From Callipepla californica brunnescens (lineage: Eukaryota > Chordata > Aves > Galliformes > Odontophoridae): DNA of 64,000 nucleotides. This document shows positions 1-12,559 of this stretch, piece by piece (within the stretch, counting starts at the first letter, position 1; each line of letters opens with the position of its first letter). A program made the position numbers and the translations under genes. The DNA lies in the NCBI GenBank assembly GCA_023055505.1, contig JALIRH010000002.1, forward strand, positions 23,380,437 through 23,444,436. Direction: 5' to 3'. The notes below the pieces were generated by a model. The model made no database searches and had not been told where the DNA came from. It saw only the letters and a list, made by a program, of their open reading frames with translations.

Positions 1-3000
1 TTTGTTCTCTTCCACAGTGATTTAGAAAGTTGCGCTGTTAACACTGGATAGCTTAGCAAGGTGACTGTTCTTCAAATAACTGTATCTGAAATTATTTATA
101 ATTTTATACATTAAAACTAGCACCTTGCACTTCAGACCCTATCTGAATGGGTACCACACTTTTCATGAAAAATTGTAAATCTGCCCTCTTCATATTTTAA
201 TCCTATTGCAGTCATGACAACACTGCCATCTGGCAGAAATAAAGAAAGCTAGGTTAAAACAAATGATTTTCTGCTGAGCTTTATGTTTTAAGTTACCTCA
301 TCCTTCAGACCTTGAGGCAACTGTGTCTGCTTCATCTACGCTAGCAGTCCAATTTATATGTATTTCTTGCACAAAGAAATGTTAACCAACAATAAGTTGT
401 ATTTTGATGCTGTTTGCTCTTATGGGACTTTATTTTCTGAATCATACTGATCAAAACAATTATTTTTTCTATTTGATTTTACTTCACAATCAAGACACCA
501 TGCTCTCAGCAGATATCTGGGATCAATGGTCTGTTGCTAGGCAATGGGGATTAGTGGCTCTTTGTCATGGTGGATTATAGGAATACTTGCAGAATCAGCT
601 GGAATTGGAGACCCTGGAGTCAGTTTCTCCATTTCTTCCACTCTGTTGCATAGTTACCTGGTTGCAGTGCTATTTTCAATTTTTTGTGTTTCTGAAACAT
701 TTCTAAGCTGCTATCAAACTGGCAATTTTTTGCAGTTTTTGTCAATTGTTCAGGCTATGTGCTTTAGAATCAAACTCTCCTAGCATTATAGATGTTCTTG
801 GAGACAGAAGAAAGGGTTGGACTGGGCAGATTCTTCAGTTTCCTCTTGAACTTCCTTTTTCAACTTTCTTCAACATTTAGAAATTATAGAAATCACTTTC
901 TGAAGCAGAAAAGGTTATCCCTCTATGTATGAATGTATAGAAGGATGTATGAACATCATTATTTGGAAGACAATAGTCAGTAGTGAGCTTTCTCTGCAAA
1001 GTGTCAAGGGGAAGCTTAGCTCGCTCTCTCTTCTGAGGCAAGATACTTCAGGATCACTTGATGAACCTATATGGAAACAGTACTGAGGCAGAAAAGAACA
1101 GGGTGTATGTACTTGCTGTCAAGACGAAATTGCAAGTAGATCAATTTTATGCACAACCATATAAGTAGGACAGAGTTACTTTATTGTAAAAGTAACTGTA
1201 AAAAAGAGTAATTGTAAAGTAAAAGAGTAGAGAACATGGAGTTAGCAACTGAGATTGAGAGTGGACTGAAAAAGTTTTAACTTTTTTATTTGAAATAGAA
1301 ATTAATTGATTCATTACATGATTCTTTTAGTGGATTAAGGATTTTGAAATATGGGTGTGAAGAATTTAAAGTAGAAGTTAAAGCTCAAGATAAAATTATA
1401 AAAGGCTATCTAAATGTGAAATAAAACATTATGTATATAAAGCTAAAATACATTAATTTACATTGAAACTAATCTTTTCATGTAAATAAGGCCCTTGATT
1501 ATAGGATTGAAGTGCTTAGATACCTATGTCTCTAGAACCAGTTATGTGCTGGTTATTAACTGTCTCTATATAATGTACAATAATAAAGGACTGATACTTG
1601 ACTAGATTACTGAGAATTATTATAACATATATGACCAGATCAGATAAAACTGAGAACATTCAACAACTGTAATAGATCATCCAAGAAAGTCAAGTTTTCA
1701 AGTCTGAACTTAGGAAAGGATCTACTTGCTATTCTTATATTTTATTTTTTCAGGGAGGTTTTTTTTCTTTTTTTTTTTTCCTCATGTTTAAAGTAGATAC
1801 AGGTTACAGTATTCCTGTTCTGCTTTTTCCTCTTCTACAGTGGAAAAAGCAGCTTTCATTTAATAATCCTATTCATGACATATCTTTCCCTTTTCATTGG
1901 TAAAATTACAGGGCAAAAACATTGACTGGCCACACTACATTCTATATAATATAGACAGAAAAAATGAATGTTCTCTAGAACTGATTTTTTTTTTCTTAAT
2001 GTGAAGCCAGTGAACCACTTCTGTTACTTATTTTCTTGAACCGATATCCAGTCATGAATTTCTATCATACCAGCAGCTGGCTTACTGGCAGAAAAGAAGC
2101 TTTCCAAGAAATAATATCCTCTTCCCATTGCTCCACCCAGTCTCAATCTACCTTTTACAATCATTTTTAGGAAAACTAAATTAAGATAAATAGCATACTT
2201 TATAATTCAATTAATAAGGTTACTTCTGTATTCCCAGGCCATTCAGGCTACAGTAATATCATGTTATCTCACTTGGTGTACCAAGGAGCCCATCCCTGTC
2301 TGCATGGAGGTTACTGATACCAGGGGCTGGGGCTGCCCCTTCTGCCCCTCTCTTGTGGCCCTGCTACCCAAAGGAGATACCACCCAATACAGGACTCTGG
2401 TCTGATGATATCTACATAAATACTTTTCACTGTTTCAGCATCCATTCATTTTTCATCTGATTTTCCTGAAGTTAGTCTTGAAATGAGAGTCCCTGTGAAC
2501 TCCTGTGATGCTGATTTCAAGGGCCACTCAGCTCTGGGCCAGAAGGAGATACCTGCAGCTGAGTTCACGGTGTGATACTGTGGCAGCAGGCATTCTAAAA
2601 ATATTGATTCCATGCAGGAATCATTCAGCCAATAACATGGGAAAGAAAATTCAGTGATTAGTAAGTATTAGCAACATTTTCTGATTTATCTTCCTGCTGG
2701 AAGTCTGTTCTGTTCTCAGACTTAAATAGAAATCTGCTTGAGAGAATCACTGTACTACATACTAAGCTCTTTATCAGGTACTTTTTCTGTGCCTCTGAAG
2801 CTGTGTTATGAATCTATGCCCATTCCTAGGCACTTAGTTGTATTAAAATGAGAGGAAGTAGTGCAGTATGAAGGAGAATAATTCTTAACTACAGGGCCAG
2901 CATTTGTTCCCAACATAAACTTTCTCCATTTTTGTTTTCCTTTGAGTACTTCTGTGCATTTTCAGTTGACTTTGCAGATTGGTTTGATACTGGAAATCTT

Positions 3001-4050
3001 AACTGTTTTCTTAATGCCCCCTCCAATAGAATTCTTTTCTTCAAAGAAATTTCTTCATCCTTTTTCCTTGTCCTATTCACAGCTTCAAGGTATGAACATT
3101 ACTGGCAATTTTAGAGAAGATATAAACTTTCTTGATTTTCAGTGGAGTAGGACATTTTAATTTGAATTTTTGCATTCTATAAAACTGAATTTATCAAGGG
3201 AGTTTACGTTCTCTTGCTTTTCTAACTATCTTGATTTGTGTTTCAGCATCAGTACTTACTGGTTTACACAAAATTTTATTTTTTCTATGCTAGAATTGGA
3301 CTGAAGTGAGTCCCTTAGGTTGAAATATAAAACAAGAATTAAAGTTTTTAAAATTCTAAAGTATTTTTTATTTATAATTATTGAAGTCATCCCCATGAAA
3401 GTAATTCCTCCTGTTTAGATTGTTAGTGGTCTGTCTTTATCTCAGCTGGTGCACACTTGAAAAAATGTAATATCTTTTTTCTCCCTCTTAATTGGAAGGT
3501 CTATGAAAGTAACCTATAAAATGCAAATTGCAAAGATATGAATTTCATGCAGAAGGTACACTGTGTGATATTAAGCCTTAGTGAATACTGCACGTACTAG
3601 TTCTACCATTTCTGCTTGCAAGTATACTCAAATATTCCACTGCTCATTGACTATAAATAAGGCAAGTTTCTTTAGCCAGATGAAAACCCTTTAAAATTTT
3701 TAGATAATGAAATATTGATGATTTTTCCTGATATTTTTTCATCTCTTGATATCAGGCATTCTTACTGGTCTAATGTACAACTGATGCAATCTGAAGCATG
3801 TTCTTTGCCTTAACTGAAGTGGTGACTGTTTGCATCAACAAAAGACTTGGCTTGTTTCTTTGGAAATTTTTTGGAGATTTTTTGAACCTCCTTGCACTTT
3901 CGTTTCTTGCCACTTCCACATTTCTGCTTAATCATTTTCTGCAACATCTCAGTGAGACTGCTTCTGCAGCAGTGGTCCAGCATTAAAAAGGAACTGCCAC
4001 AAGCCAGTCTTTTTATTCTTCTCATGTTATCTCGCTTTTACTAGAAATAC
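1..4050. other. Unique AT-rich intergenic or intronic DNA
   Basis: No recognisable gene or transposon. Reading frames are short (79 codons or fewer) and interrupted. A GC-richer patch at about 2280-2400 has no identity I can name. T-runs lie near 1756-1780 and 1987-1995. A 71-codon reverse-strand frame at 3810-4025 is unusually rich in lysine and is discussed as a finding. Absence of exons is a judgement from reading, not from a search. Confidence 0.6.
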
Positions 4051-4600
4051 AGAATGACAGAACAGTTTAAGTTGTAAATGTCCTCTTGAGATCTAGTCCA
4101 GTACCTAGTTGCTCAAGTAGGGTCACATAGAGCTGGCTATGTTGGATGTAGTTGTGGTTATATATACAGATACACAATTATAGTTGGATAAGGCCCTTAG
4201 CAGCCTACTGAGCTGCGAGAAACCCTGCCCACAGTAGGGAGTTTGGAACTCAATGAGATGATCTTTAAGGTCTATTCCAGTCTAAGCCAATCTGCGATTC
4301 TGTGATTCTATGATCCTAGGATATCCAGTTAGACTTTGAGTATCTCCATTAACAGAGGTTCCACAACATTCTTGGGTGATCAGTTCCAGCAATTGAGCAC
4401 ACTAGAATTAAAAAAATGTGTCTTCTTTTGCTCAGATCAGGAAATTAATGTCCTTTAATTTGTTGCCATTTACTTTTGTTTTGTTTTGGGGTGGCATTGA
4501 GAAGAGTTTGATTCCACCATCATTGCATAATCTCTTCATGAGCATTGTCTTCCTCAGGCAGAGCAGTTCTTCAGTCCTTTAATCATCTTTATGGATGTTT
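4051..4600 (-). mobile_element. Old CR1 LINE 3' fragment, interrupted by another CR1
   Basis: The left part (about 4051-4145) reads as the reverse complement of a CR1 3' end, with the run from the octamer-like start through the 'agatctagtccag' block. The right part (about 4317-4600) continues the same element through blocks such as 'gagtatctccat' and 'cctttaatcatctttatgg', which are reverse-strand CR1 ORF2/3' UTR segments. The copy is heavily mutated and has no coding capacity. The two halves are separated by a forward-strand CR1 piece. Confidence 0.7.
4175..4316 (+). mobile_element. CR1 3' end nested in a reverse-strand CR1
   Basis: The sequence runs from 'ttggataaggcccttagcag' through 'gatgatctttaaggtc' to a tail of degenerate ATTCTATG octamers at about 4293-4316. 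That is the 3' UTR and tail of a CR1 in forward orientation. It is 5' truncated to about 140 bp, as is typical for CR1. It splits the reverse-strand copy around it, so it is the younger of the two. I could not define a clean target duplication. Confidence 0.7.
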
Positions 4601-6470
4601 CCAAGTTTTGTGTTTACAGTTAGAACCTTTGCCTGATAGAACTCCTGTTTCTACTTTACTTTTTACAATTAAATTAGAACTAATACAAACACATAACAAA
4701 CATACAGATATTCTTTTAGTTTTTTTTTATAGTTGGCTTCTTGGTTAATGTCTTTTTCTTTTTTGTTGTCGTTCTAATCTTATAGTGAAACCCTGAAAAC
4801 ATGGACAAGAAGTTGCATAAAAGAATATTAACAGCATTATTGTTCACAAATGTGTAATATGTAACCAGATGCTGCCAGATTTTCATTTTGTATGCACCAA
4901 AATGCGAAATAATACTTTTCATTAACCATTTGATTACAATCTTCCTCTCTCAACCACCCTATGTTATTTTCTGTTGAAAAATACTGAAGCTTATTAGATT
5001 AATACTGTTGTGAAACAGATGACTTCAGAACGTTATTCAGCTAAACACACTCTTCAGAAGGTGTAAAGAAATAAAAGAGCATTTTGAAAGCCTTGAATAG
5101 TCCTTTGTCTTCCCTGAATCCAACCAGTCTTAATTACACTCACTTAATTTAATTAAAGCTATTATTCAAACATGCTATCTTGCAATAGCGTTAAGAAAAT
5201 AGAATGTTCCTCTCTGTTTTTTCTTTCTTCTTCTCAGAATTAACTACTTGGGTTACGCTGATCAGATAATTGAGTGCTGTGCCCTCTTATTGTGAGATCA
5301 GCACTGTAGGATTCATCAGGGATGTACTGTATTTCTACTAGAAAAGCTGTTATTGCATGCCTTGAAATACAGTGGCATCCAAAATAAATGCTTGGCACAG
5401 GTCAGTACCCACAGCTCTTGAGAACCACGTGAGCTGTAAGCTGGTCATGTTCTGCTCAAACTGGCTATTTGAGAACATCCTGTTCTGCACAGTGGGCTGC
5501 CCATCACCATCAGTTAAAAATCTTTAATAATGGGCTTCTGCCAAAGTAATATAATCAGACAAGAACAGCTGTACGACTGCTGGCAGTTTCTACTAATCCT
5601 CCTTGTTTCCTCATCAGGTTATAGCTATTAGAAATTTTGTGCAGTCAAGAGTTTAGCATAGGAAATTGTACATTGATGTTTCAGTTTACTTGTCAGAAAC
5701 TGGTGATTTTGTTCTGTCAAAACAGGAGCATTTGCAATAATCGTTAGCAGGAAATATTGATCCTCCAGCAAAATAAGAATCCTATTTCGTGTTATGCTGG
5801 ATGGTGGCTACAGGTTGAAGAATAACTGCTGGAAAATTTCATTGGCAACATACTAACTTTGATAGAGATGTGTATAAATATTTAGTAAATATGTCAGTGA
5901 TACCCTGAGGGTTGTAGAAAAGACTTCAAGCAGTGTGTTTTCTGCTCTTGTTCCTGGCTGTGAAGGGGAAGAGGTAAAGAGAAGAATGGAGAGGCACTTT
6001 TAAGACTGCAGAGAGTTTTAGGAACTGTGCATCCTACTACAGGTGGTGTGTCATCAAATCTAACTGGGAATTAATAAGTAAATGTACTTACAAAATTTAG
6101 TCCCCAGACTGTTTTTTGTCCCTGTTCAATTATTCAGCTGCAAGCACTAACCAGATACGTTACTACTGTTAGGACTAAGAAAATCTTCATAATTGCAATT
6201 TTTCCAATCTATAGCTTCTAGTGAAACTTATAGGAGACATAAATAAGCTTTTACACATATTTAAATCCGTAATGGCTTTTACATCAGCATCTCTCTCAGT
6301 CTCTGTTTCCTTCCCACTCTACTGCACAGCTCCCTTGTTATTGTTTCACTGGAAACATTCAGTGTCTGTAATTGACAATTCACAGTGCAACAGGGGTCAA
6401 GGAATTGATTTAGCATTTATGTTGTTATATTTATAATTGTGATAATAGTTTATACCATCATATAGGGGAA
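4601..6470. other. Unique AT-rich DNA
   Basis: Nothing recognisable beyond short frames of 71 codons or fewer and scattered T/A runs. No splice-bounded coding frame stood out. Confidence 0.55.
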
Positions 6471-6948
6471 AAATATCCAACAGCTGGCTTCAGCAGAGGC
6501 AGCGTTAATAGCATACAAATGTCTGATTGTTGCTGAGTGATGAGAGCATGCTCAGGGTTGGGCTGGGACATGTGATTGGGAACTGCCTCTGCCTTTATGG
6601 CATGGCAGCAGGGATTGGGAGTGGAGCCAGGGCAGCTAGCCTGAATTGGTCAAGGGGTTATTCCACACCACGTGACATCATGAGGAAACTTACAAAGCTG
6701 TGGGGAGTTGGCCTTGGGTCTGGCCAGTGCTCAGGGGTTAGCTGAGTACTGAGTCAATAAGCTGTCAATGAGTTAGCGTTGCTACATCTTATTCTTTTCT
6801 CATTTTATTTTGAATCTCAGTAAACAGCTTTTATCTCCAGCCATGAGCTTTATTTTGTTTCCAATTCTTTCCCTCATCCCACTAGAGTAGGGAAGCAGCG
6901 GATGAATGATTGTGTGGTGCAGAGCTGCCTGGTAGGTTAAACCACAGC
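6471..6948 (+). mobile_element. 5' LTR of an ERVL-like endogenous retrovirus
   Basis: The block has the layout of the common avian ERVL LTR: a degraded start near 6471, a central 'ccacaccacgtgacatcatg' block (about 6663-6682), a late segment with AGTAAA near 6820, then 'cctcatcccactagagtagg' and an end in TTAAACCACA. The last roughly 90 bases are clearly homologous to the end of the LTR at 9677-9777, which gives internal support. The first part of the LTR appears partly deleted. A primer binding site follows within about 10 bases. Confidence 0.75.
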
Positions 6949-6957
6949 TGTTCTTTT

Positions 6958-6975
6958 TGGTGCCCAATGTGGGGG
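6958..6975 (+). promoter_or_regulatory. Retroviral primer binding site (Lys-type, CpG-decayed)
   Basis: TGGTGCCCAATGTGGGGG lies about 10 bases after the 5' LTR. It resembles the lysine-tRNA type of primer binding site, with two C-to-T changes at positions that were probably CpG. This is the site where a host tRNA would prime minus-strand DNA synthesis. The tRNA assignment is from general knowledge and is inference. Confidence 0.6.
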
Positions 6976-7439
6976 TTAAACAGCTGGGACAACAGCAGAT
7001 CTGACCAGAGTTTGTTAAAAAACACTGGGCAGGTATTTATTGTGGCAGGCACCACCATATTTTTGAATCTTTGCTGCTGAATAACTGCAGAATCCTGAAA
7101 AACTAGTAAAATATTTGAAAAAGGTGTTCCTTAACCCTGATAATTTAAAAAAGACACAAATGTACTGGGTTCTGGCCAATGCCTACTGATCAACACTACT
7201 CAGCACTCTAAAGGGAAAGGTCTCTGGATCTGATGACAATCCAACAGGCCCCACAGTGCATCCAGTAATTGCAACAGGGTCTGCGGTTGCTCCCATGACA
7301 GGCCCTGCTGCTCCTTCAGTTTCTGTGACAGGGCTTGCAGTTCAATCAGAGAACTAGCTGTGCCAGTATAGTCAACTGCATGTAAAAGATGAAAAAAAAA
7401 AAAAAAAAAAAGGCTGCAAATGTCAGCTTGTTTAGTAAG

Positions 7440-7960
7440 AAAGGTAATTCATACTAAGATGAGAATGGAAAAAGAAGATGAGGATGAGGCAGGGCCATTG
7501 TGATAATGGGAAGAGGAAGAGGCAGAACTCACAAGGGAGGCAAGAACAGTCTGACTCCTAACTATAAGAGTGAGCTGCAAGATATGCAAAAAGCTTTCAG
7601 CTGTCATCTAGGTGAGCACACAAACATCTGGCTGTTTGGATGCTGTGATAATGGAGTCAGCAAATTCAGGCAGCTGGGATTGCTTTCTGCAGAAGGAGAC
7701 ATTGACAAAACAATTGAAAGTGGAACAAAAGCCTTATCTGTTGCAGGTGACTCTTGTAGGACATGAAAGAAAAAGGAAGGTCTGGTATGTTATCCAGGCA
7801 AGTGGAACACCATGAAAAGGGTATTCAGGACTTGGGGAAATTAGCTGTTCTGGAAGCGATACATAATATTGACCTGGACAGTGAGCAGTTATTCGAAGAC
7901 CCAAGTGAAGTCAGATGCCCATCACCCATCCTATTGAGTGACTTGGAAGAAAAATGATTT
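7440..7960 (+). pseudogene. ERVL-like gag remnant
   Basis: Two overlapping open stretches in different frames (7500-7766 and 7763-7957) carry segments such as SELQDMQKAFSCHLGEH and KGIQDLGKLAVLEAIHNID, which look like the capsid region of avian ERVL elements. The frame changes near 7763 and stops flank both pieces, so the gene is dead. A 20-base A-run at 7392-7411 lies upstream, probably a later expansion. The position between primer binding site and integrase fits gag. Confidence 0.6.
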
Positions 7961-8970
7961 CAACAGTGTTCTGAGAAGCAAGTCTTTGAACAAATTCAAT
8001 GGGAGATGGTTCATGTGGTAGCCCTGTGGCCAGTCCATTAAGTAAAAGATGTAAAAACTGTGCCCTGCACCACAGCCAGGGAGATTCACCCCATTTGGAG
8101 CCTCTAGTAGAAAGCACCAGGGGGAGACTTGACGTCCATCCATAGGGTTTTGGAGTCAGGGATACGGAGGATCTGAGGCCCATTGTACTCCAACTGGAAA
8201 TGAGCTATTGGTAGTACAAGAAGGGGTTTGAGCTGCTTCAGAAGTAGTTTTTAATGAAGCACAGCTCCTCTTGGCACCTTGACTGCCTGTGCTTGGCTTG
8301 ATGTTCAAAGGGAGGTCCCCTCTGCACATCATGCAACTGATGTCACATGCATCAGTAAGAAGGTCACACTCAACACATGAGTTTGAATAGGAAACCCCAA
8401 TATGTGATGTAGATGTCCACATACCAAAGAGCTAAGCCACCAAAAAACATAAGACCAGGCAGCAGGTGGATCAGACCACTTGGATTGAAATGGCACAGGT
8501 AGATCTGGACTGGCTGAATAATTCATAGCTCAGTAGGCCCATGACAATCCAGGTCTTGAAGGAAGTGATGCAGTATATAGATGGACTCAGGACTGAGATG
8601 TGAACTTGACCATAGACTCTGTTGCACAGGTTATCTATGAATGGGAAACATGCACTGCAATCAAAAGCCAAAAGTGGATATGGTGTGGAGGACAATGGCA
8701 GAAATATGAATATGGGGAGGACTGGCAGGTTGATTTTATCACACACCCACAGACCTGCTGCTGCAAGTACCATGTGCTTACAGTGGTGGAAGAAACCACT
8801 GGATGGCTGGAAAAATATCCCATTCCATATGCCACTTCCCAAAATACTATGCTGGGACTTGAAAAACAAGTCTTATGGTGACTTGACAATCCAGAAAGAA
8901 CTGAGTCATTCCTGGAACAACTTTATAAACACTTAGGCCAAAAAACATTGAGTGAATATATCACATCTCC
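7961..8970 (+). pseudogene. ERVL-like pol remnant, RNase H to integrase
   Basis: The clearest part is a 93-codon frame at 8600-8881 with WQVDFI followed by HVLTVVEETTGWLEKYP and NTMLGLEKQVLW. This is the start of a retroviral integrase catalytic core; WQVDFI contains the first Asp of the DDE triad. The frame stops at about 8881, before the other two catalytic acidic residues. About 7961-8600 lies where protease/RT/RNase H would be but is broken in every frame, and much of RT seems deleted. A 132-codon reverse-strand frame over this region is a shadow. No activity is expected. Confidence 0.65.
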
Positions 8971-9676
8971 TGTTGTGCAGCAGCCTCAGTGATAATTAAA
9001 TGGTGTCATGAACTGTTAAAGTCTATACTGAGTGCAGTGGGTGCTGGGACATTCAAACCCTGGAAAACACATTTAGCAAAAGCCACTTGATTAGATATTA
9101 ATCTGGGGAATCTGCCCATCGAGATGGCCCTACCCAGCCAAAATTCATATGAACTGTAAAATTAGATAAAGTTTCTGTATTTCACATGAAAAACATGCTG
9201 CACAAAGACAGTTTGAGTTATTCCTGCTTCAGGCAAAGAAGGTCCAAATCATGGGATTACTTTTGCTCAAGGACCTGTGTGCACTTGTTGGATAACACAG
9301 AACAATGGGGAGTCTGATGTGTATCTCAAGAGAATTCAATGTTGTGATAATAGACAATAATTTGAATTGTGTGATATTAATTGCTACATAGTACTACATG
9401 CCATCACAGTAAGAATCACCCAGATTAAAGAAGAATGAATTCTGATGGAATCAGAACTGGCTTCAGCATGCAACAACCCAACCTGAACATCATTCCTCCT
9501 GCCCTGAAGGGCTGCTATGACAGGTGGAGACCAAAGTCATTAACTATGAACTATCTGAACAATTAAAAGTGATGGCCCATAAACTATGGGAATAATATTT
9601 GTGTGAATAATTGGGATGCATGTGAAAGTGTAGAACCTGAGCATGATGTAAATGACATGGAGTAAGGTGTGGATAT
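8971..9676 (+). mobile_element. Distal internal region of the ERVL-like provirus
   Basis: Decayed sequence between integrase and 3' LTR with no open frame and no envelope-like motif that I can see, consistent with an ERVL-type element lacking env. A purine-rich stretch just before 9677 ('atggagtaaggtgtgga') could be the polypurine tract. Confidence 0.5.
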
Positions 9677-9777
9677 TGTCCTTGTTTTAGATTCTAATTC
9701 TCTCCTCCATCCCATGTAGGGGGGAGTGAGCAAACAGCTGAGCGACACTTAGATGACTGGTGGGTTAAACCACAACA
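9677..9777 (+). mobile_element. 3' LTR, internally deleted to 101 bp
   Basis: It starts TGTCCTTGTTTTAG and ends GGTTAAACCACAACA, the expected terminal sequences of an avian ERVL LTR. After about 15 bases it jumps to the final LTR segment ('aattctctcctccatccca'), so roughly 400 bp of the LTR are missing compared with 6471-6948. No matching 5-bp duplication could be seen between 9778 and the left flank, whose LTR terminus is eroded. Confidence 0.7.
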
Positions 9778-10346
9778 CTCAGTAAAAAATTGAGTCCTGG
9801 AAGCAATAAGTGCCTGACAGATATTGGCATTTGGCATGGGAAACAGTTTGGGCAAAATTGATTCTTAAACTAGAATGACACTGTCTTCCATCTTTTGAAG
9901 GTTATCCTGATTACCTTAATTGGGGTTAGGCGCATGAACTGTAATTTGCTTTCTCTCTTACAGAATGAAATATACTCACGGTCAGACACAAATTCACCTT
10001 TGATGAATTATGAAACATTTGGAGTGAAACTTGTCTAATGAATGAGAATAAACTGAGGGGGAAAACAGCTGCAATGGATCTTTGTCTATTAATAACAATA
10101 AAGGAAAATCATGCTCAGTAATTTGGAAAACACTTAGGTCACTTGAAACAGGAGATTGCTTAACCGAGACAACACATTTGTTTCACTCTTCCTAAAAACC
10201 CCAACAGAGACTAGTTATGTCAGAGAATATTCAAAAAACATATGGATGCTTTTCAAATACCTAAGACATGCTAACCCACAAAGGATCAGCTAACCCTTAA
10301 AGACTCTTTTATTTTTTATTTTTTTCTCCCAGAAAGATTGAATTGA
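9778..10346. other. Unique DNA between the provirus and a CR1 cluster
   Basis: AT-rich, with no gene or repeat that I recognise. Confidence 0.5.
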
Positions 10347-10690
10347 TGACATCACACAATCACAGAACTGTAGAAGTTGGAAGGGACCTCTGGAGATCAT
10401 GCAGTTCAACCTCCTTGCTAAATCATTTTCCCTACAGGAAAACACCCAGGCTATATTTGAATGTCTCCAGAGAAGTATAACCACACTCTGGGCAGTTTTT
10501 TCCAGTACTCTTTAGCCGTCAAAGAAAATATTGTTTTCCTTGTATTTGGATAGAACTTCCTGTTTTAAGTTTGTGCCTGTTGTCCCTTGTTCTGGGCACC
10601 ACTGAAAAAAGTCTCTGTTCACTTGACTCTCGCCCTTAAACATTTATAAGCATTAGTAAGATTCCCCTCTGTCAGATCATTTCCTGAAGC
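10347..10690 (-). mobile_element. CR1 LINE 3' fragment, reverse strand
   Basis: It begins 'cacaatcacagaactgtaga', the reverse complement of a CR1 tail, and continues 'ttggaagggacctctggaga' and 'gaatgtctccagagaag' up to 'attagtaagattcccctctg'. This is CR1 3' UTR plus the end of ORF2, about 340 bp, 5' truncated and decayed. Confidence 0.75.
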
Positions 10691-10761
10691 ACTCCTGCTG
10701 GAATAGGTGAATACAATTTGGTATCATCTCTGTTTCAGCAAGTATTTCAATGTATACAATT

Positions 10762-11024
10762 TCCCTTCACTGCAAGAAAGACATTGAGGCCCTGGAGCAT
10801 GTACAAAGAAGGGCGACAATGTTGATGAGGGGACTAGAGCACAGGCCTTATGAGAAGGCTTTCCTGAGTTTTCCTTTTCTTTATTAAAAGATAGATTCTA
10901 CTTTCACCCAGCTCTTCTGGAAACTTCCTGGTCTTCCATGACTTTTCTCATACAACTGATTATGGTTGGACTTGATCTCTTGAGGTCCCTTCCAACCCCT
11001 ATGATTCTATGATTCTATGGTTCA
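10762..11024 (+). mobile_element. CR1 LINE fragment, forward strand, with internal rearrangement
   Basis: 10765-10860 parallels 51605-51700 of the near-complete CR1 in this window (blocks 'gacattgaggccctggagca' and 'gaggggactagagcacagg'). 10960-11024 is a CR1 3' end ending in ATTCTATG octamers. The roughly 95 bases between them do not match CR1, which implies a deletion with replacement or a small insertion. Confidence 0.7.
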
Positions 11025-11092
11025 GAAATTGCTTTAGCTAGTTCTAAAATGGTTTTCTTTAGCTCTTGATTACTTGAATACATCTACAAGGG

Positions 11093-11634
11093 CTGTTCCA
11101 AAAATAAGGCATCCTATCTTACTATGCTGGCCTATAATGTAAGAAGCAAATTTTGTCAGTATGCCAGTAAAGGTTGCAGCTTCCCATGAATGTTGTGTTA
11201 AATTTTGTTGATATGTTACAGATGGCAACAGAGAGGCAGTCGGAAATGGAAGTGAGTCTGAAGCAAAGTGTAATTAAATTCCATTGTGAGGAAGGAACTG
11301 CATCCATTGACATCCATCAATGCTTGCTGAACTTTTAGGTAGACAAAACAGTGGATAAGAACAAACTGAGGTGGTGGGTGGTGTGTTCCAACAAGGGCAC
11401 CTTTATAGAATCTGTGAAACAATGGGTCACCTCTGCTGGTGCAGATGTTTATGAGTGTAGCATGCAGGCTCTTATTCATTGCTGGTAAAAATGTATAGCT
11501 AGTGGTGGTGTCTATGCTGGAAAACTGTTTTGCAGCTGAGAATTTGTTCTATAAAATAGTGCTATTGTACTCTTTGCACCTGCTGTATTTTCTTTCTATA
11601 GAAACAAATATGAAGCATTACTTTCAGAGCAACC
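11093..11634 (+). mobile_element. Internally deleted mariner transposon (Galluhop-like)
   Basis: The left end 'tacaagggctgttccaaaaa' and the right end, read in reverse, pair as imperfect inverted repeats of about 28 bp. Inside are transposase-derived stretches: the 5' part near 11230-11390 ('cattgacatccatcaatgct') and the 3' part near 11425-11520 ('caatgggtcacctctgctgg'). Most of the transposase gene, including its catalytic Asp residues, is missing between about 11395 and 11410. It could have moved only with transposase supplied elsewhere. The family name rests on recalled similarity to the chicken element. Confidence 0.75.
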
Positions 11635-11650
11635 AAAAGTAATCTTGAAT

Positions 11651-12555
11651 AAACCTATTTAGGTTGTCCTTTTCATTTTCTAGCTTGAATGTCTGTCCCT
11701 TCATTAAAATTACTGTTATTATTATTGTTATTGATATTTTTTATTCTGATCACAGTTAACATTTCTGGTAAAGAGTGAAGCTAAAAAACATCCCCAGCCT
11801 TCTCTGTGACATTTGCTATCCTTTTCTTTTTGATTGTGGTTCCGTAAGTTCCTTCTTTCTACTCTTACTTCAGACATATCTCTGAAATGTAAGCTTGCTG
11901 ATTTTGCAACCCCACTTTTTTTTTTTTTTTTCCCTGCTTAATTTGATCTTAATTTTGAGATTCACCAAAGATCACATTTTTGTGTGCCCAGGGAATATTA
12001 CATATCGCTCATCTAAAATATTTAGTATATTTCTTTATCTTTTTTCTTTTTTTTCTTTTTTTTTTTTTATATATAGACATATTCATAGTGAAGGTATAAG
12101 ATTTTTATATAGAAAAATGTGGATTACTGAATAAAAGGAGGATTAGCTTTTACTGACTCTCCAGAAGTAATCTTACTCCAGGATTGAAAATCTAGTCTAA
12201 GGTTATCCTATATATGTACTCTCAGTCTTTTGGCTACCAGTTCCTGAGAAAACCCAGTATAATTTACTATGACTTCTGGTTGTTATTTCCAATGTAAGGA
12301 GAAACGCAATTTGGTGTGCAGCGTCCCAGTATGTTAAAGTGCAGTTCAAGATGCTATAGCAGAGGATTCAAGTTGTTGATAAGGTCTGTTTTCAGAACAT
12401 GTGTTCGGGGAAAATAATTAAAATAGTATATGGGATTGCTCTACCTGTCTAGATTTCCACTGTAGAAGAAAAATGATCTCCTCACAGATTCAGCTCTTTC
12501 TGATAAAGATATGAAATATCCTGGAGAAGATTCTGGCTAATCCCAAACCTTTTTC
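11651..12555. other. AT-rich DNA with pyrimidine runs
   Basis: T-runs at about 11916-11932 and 12042-12072. A 79-codon frame (11895-12134) is low complexity because it reads through these runs. No gene seen. Confidence 0.5.
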
Positions 12556-12559
12556 TTCT

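Noticed and set aside
8471..8869. 132-codon reverse-strand frame
   Set aside because: It is antisense to the integrase remnant of the ERVL-like provirus, which is the readable strand.
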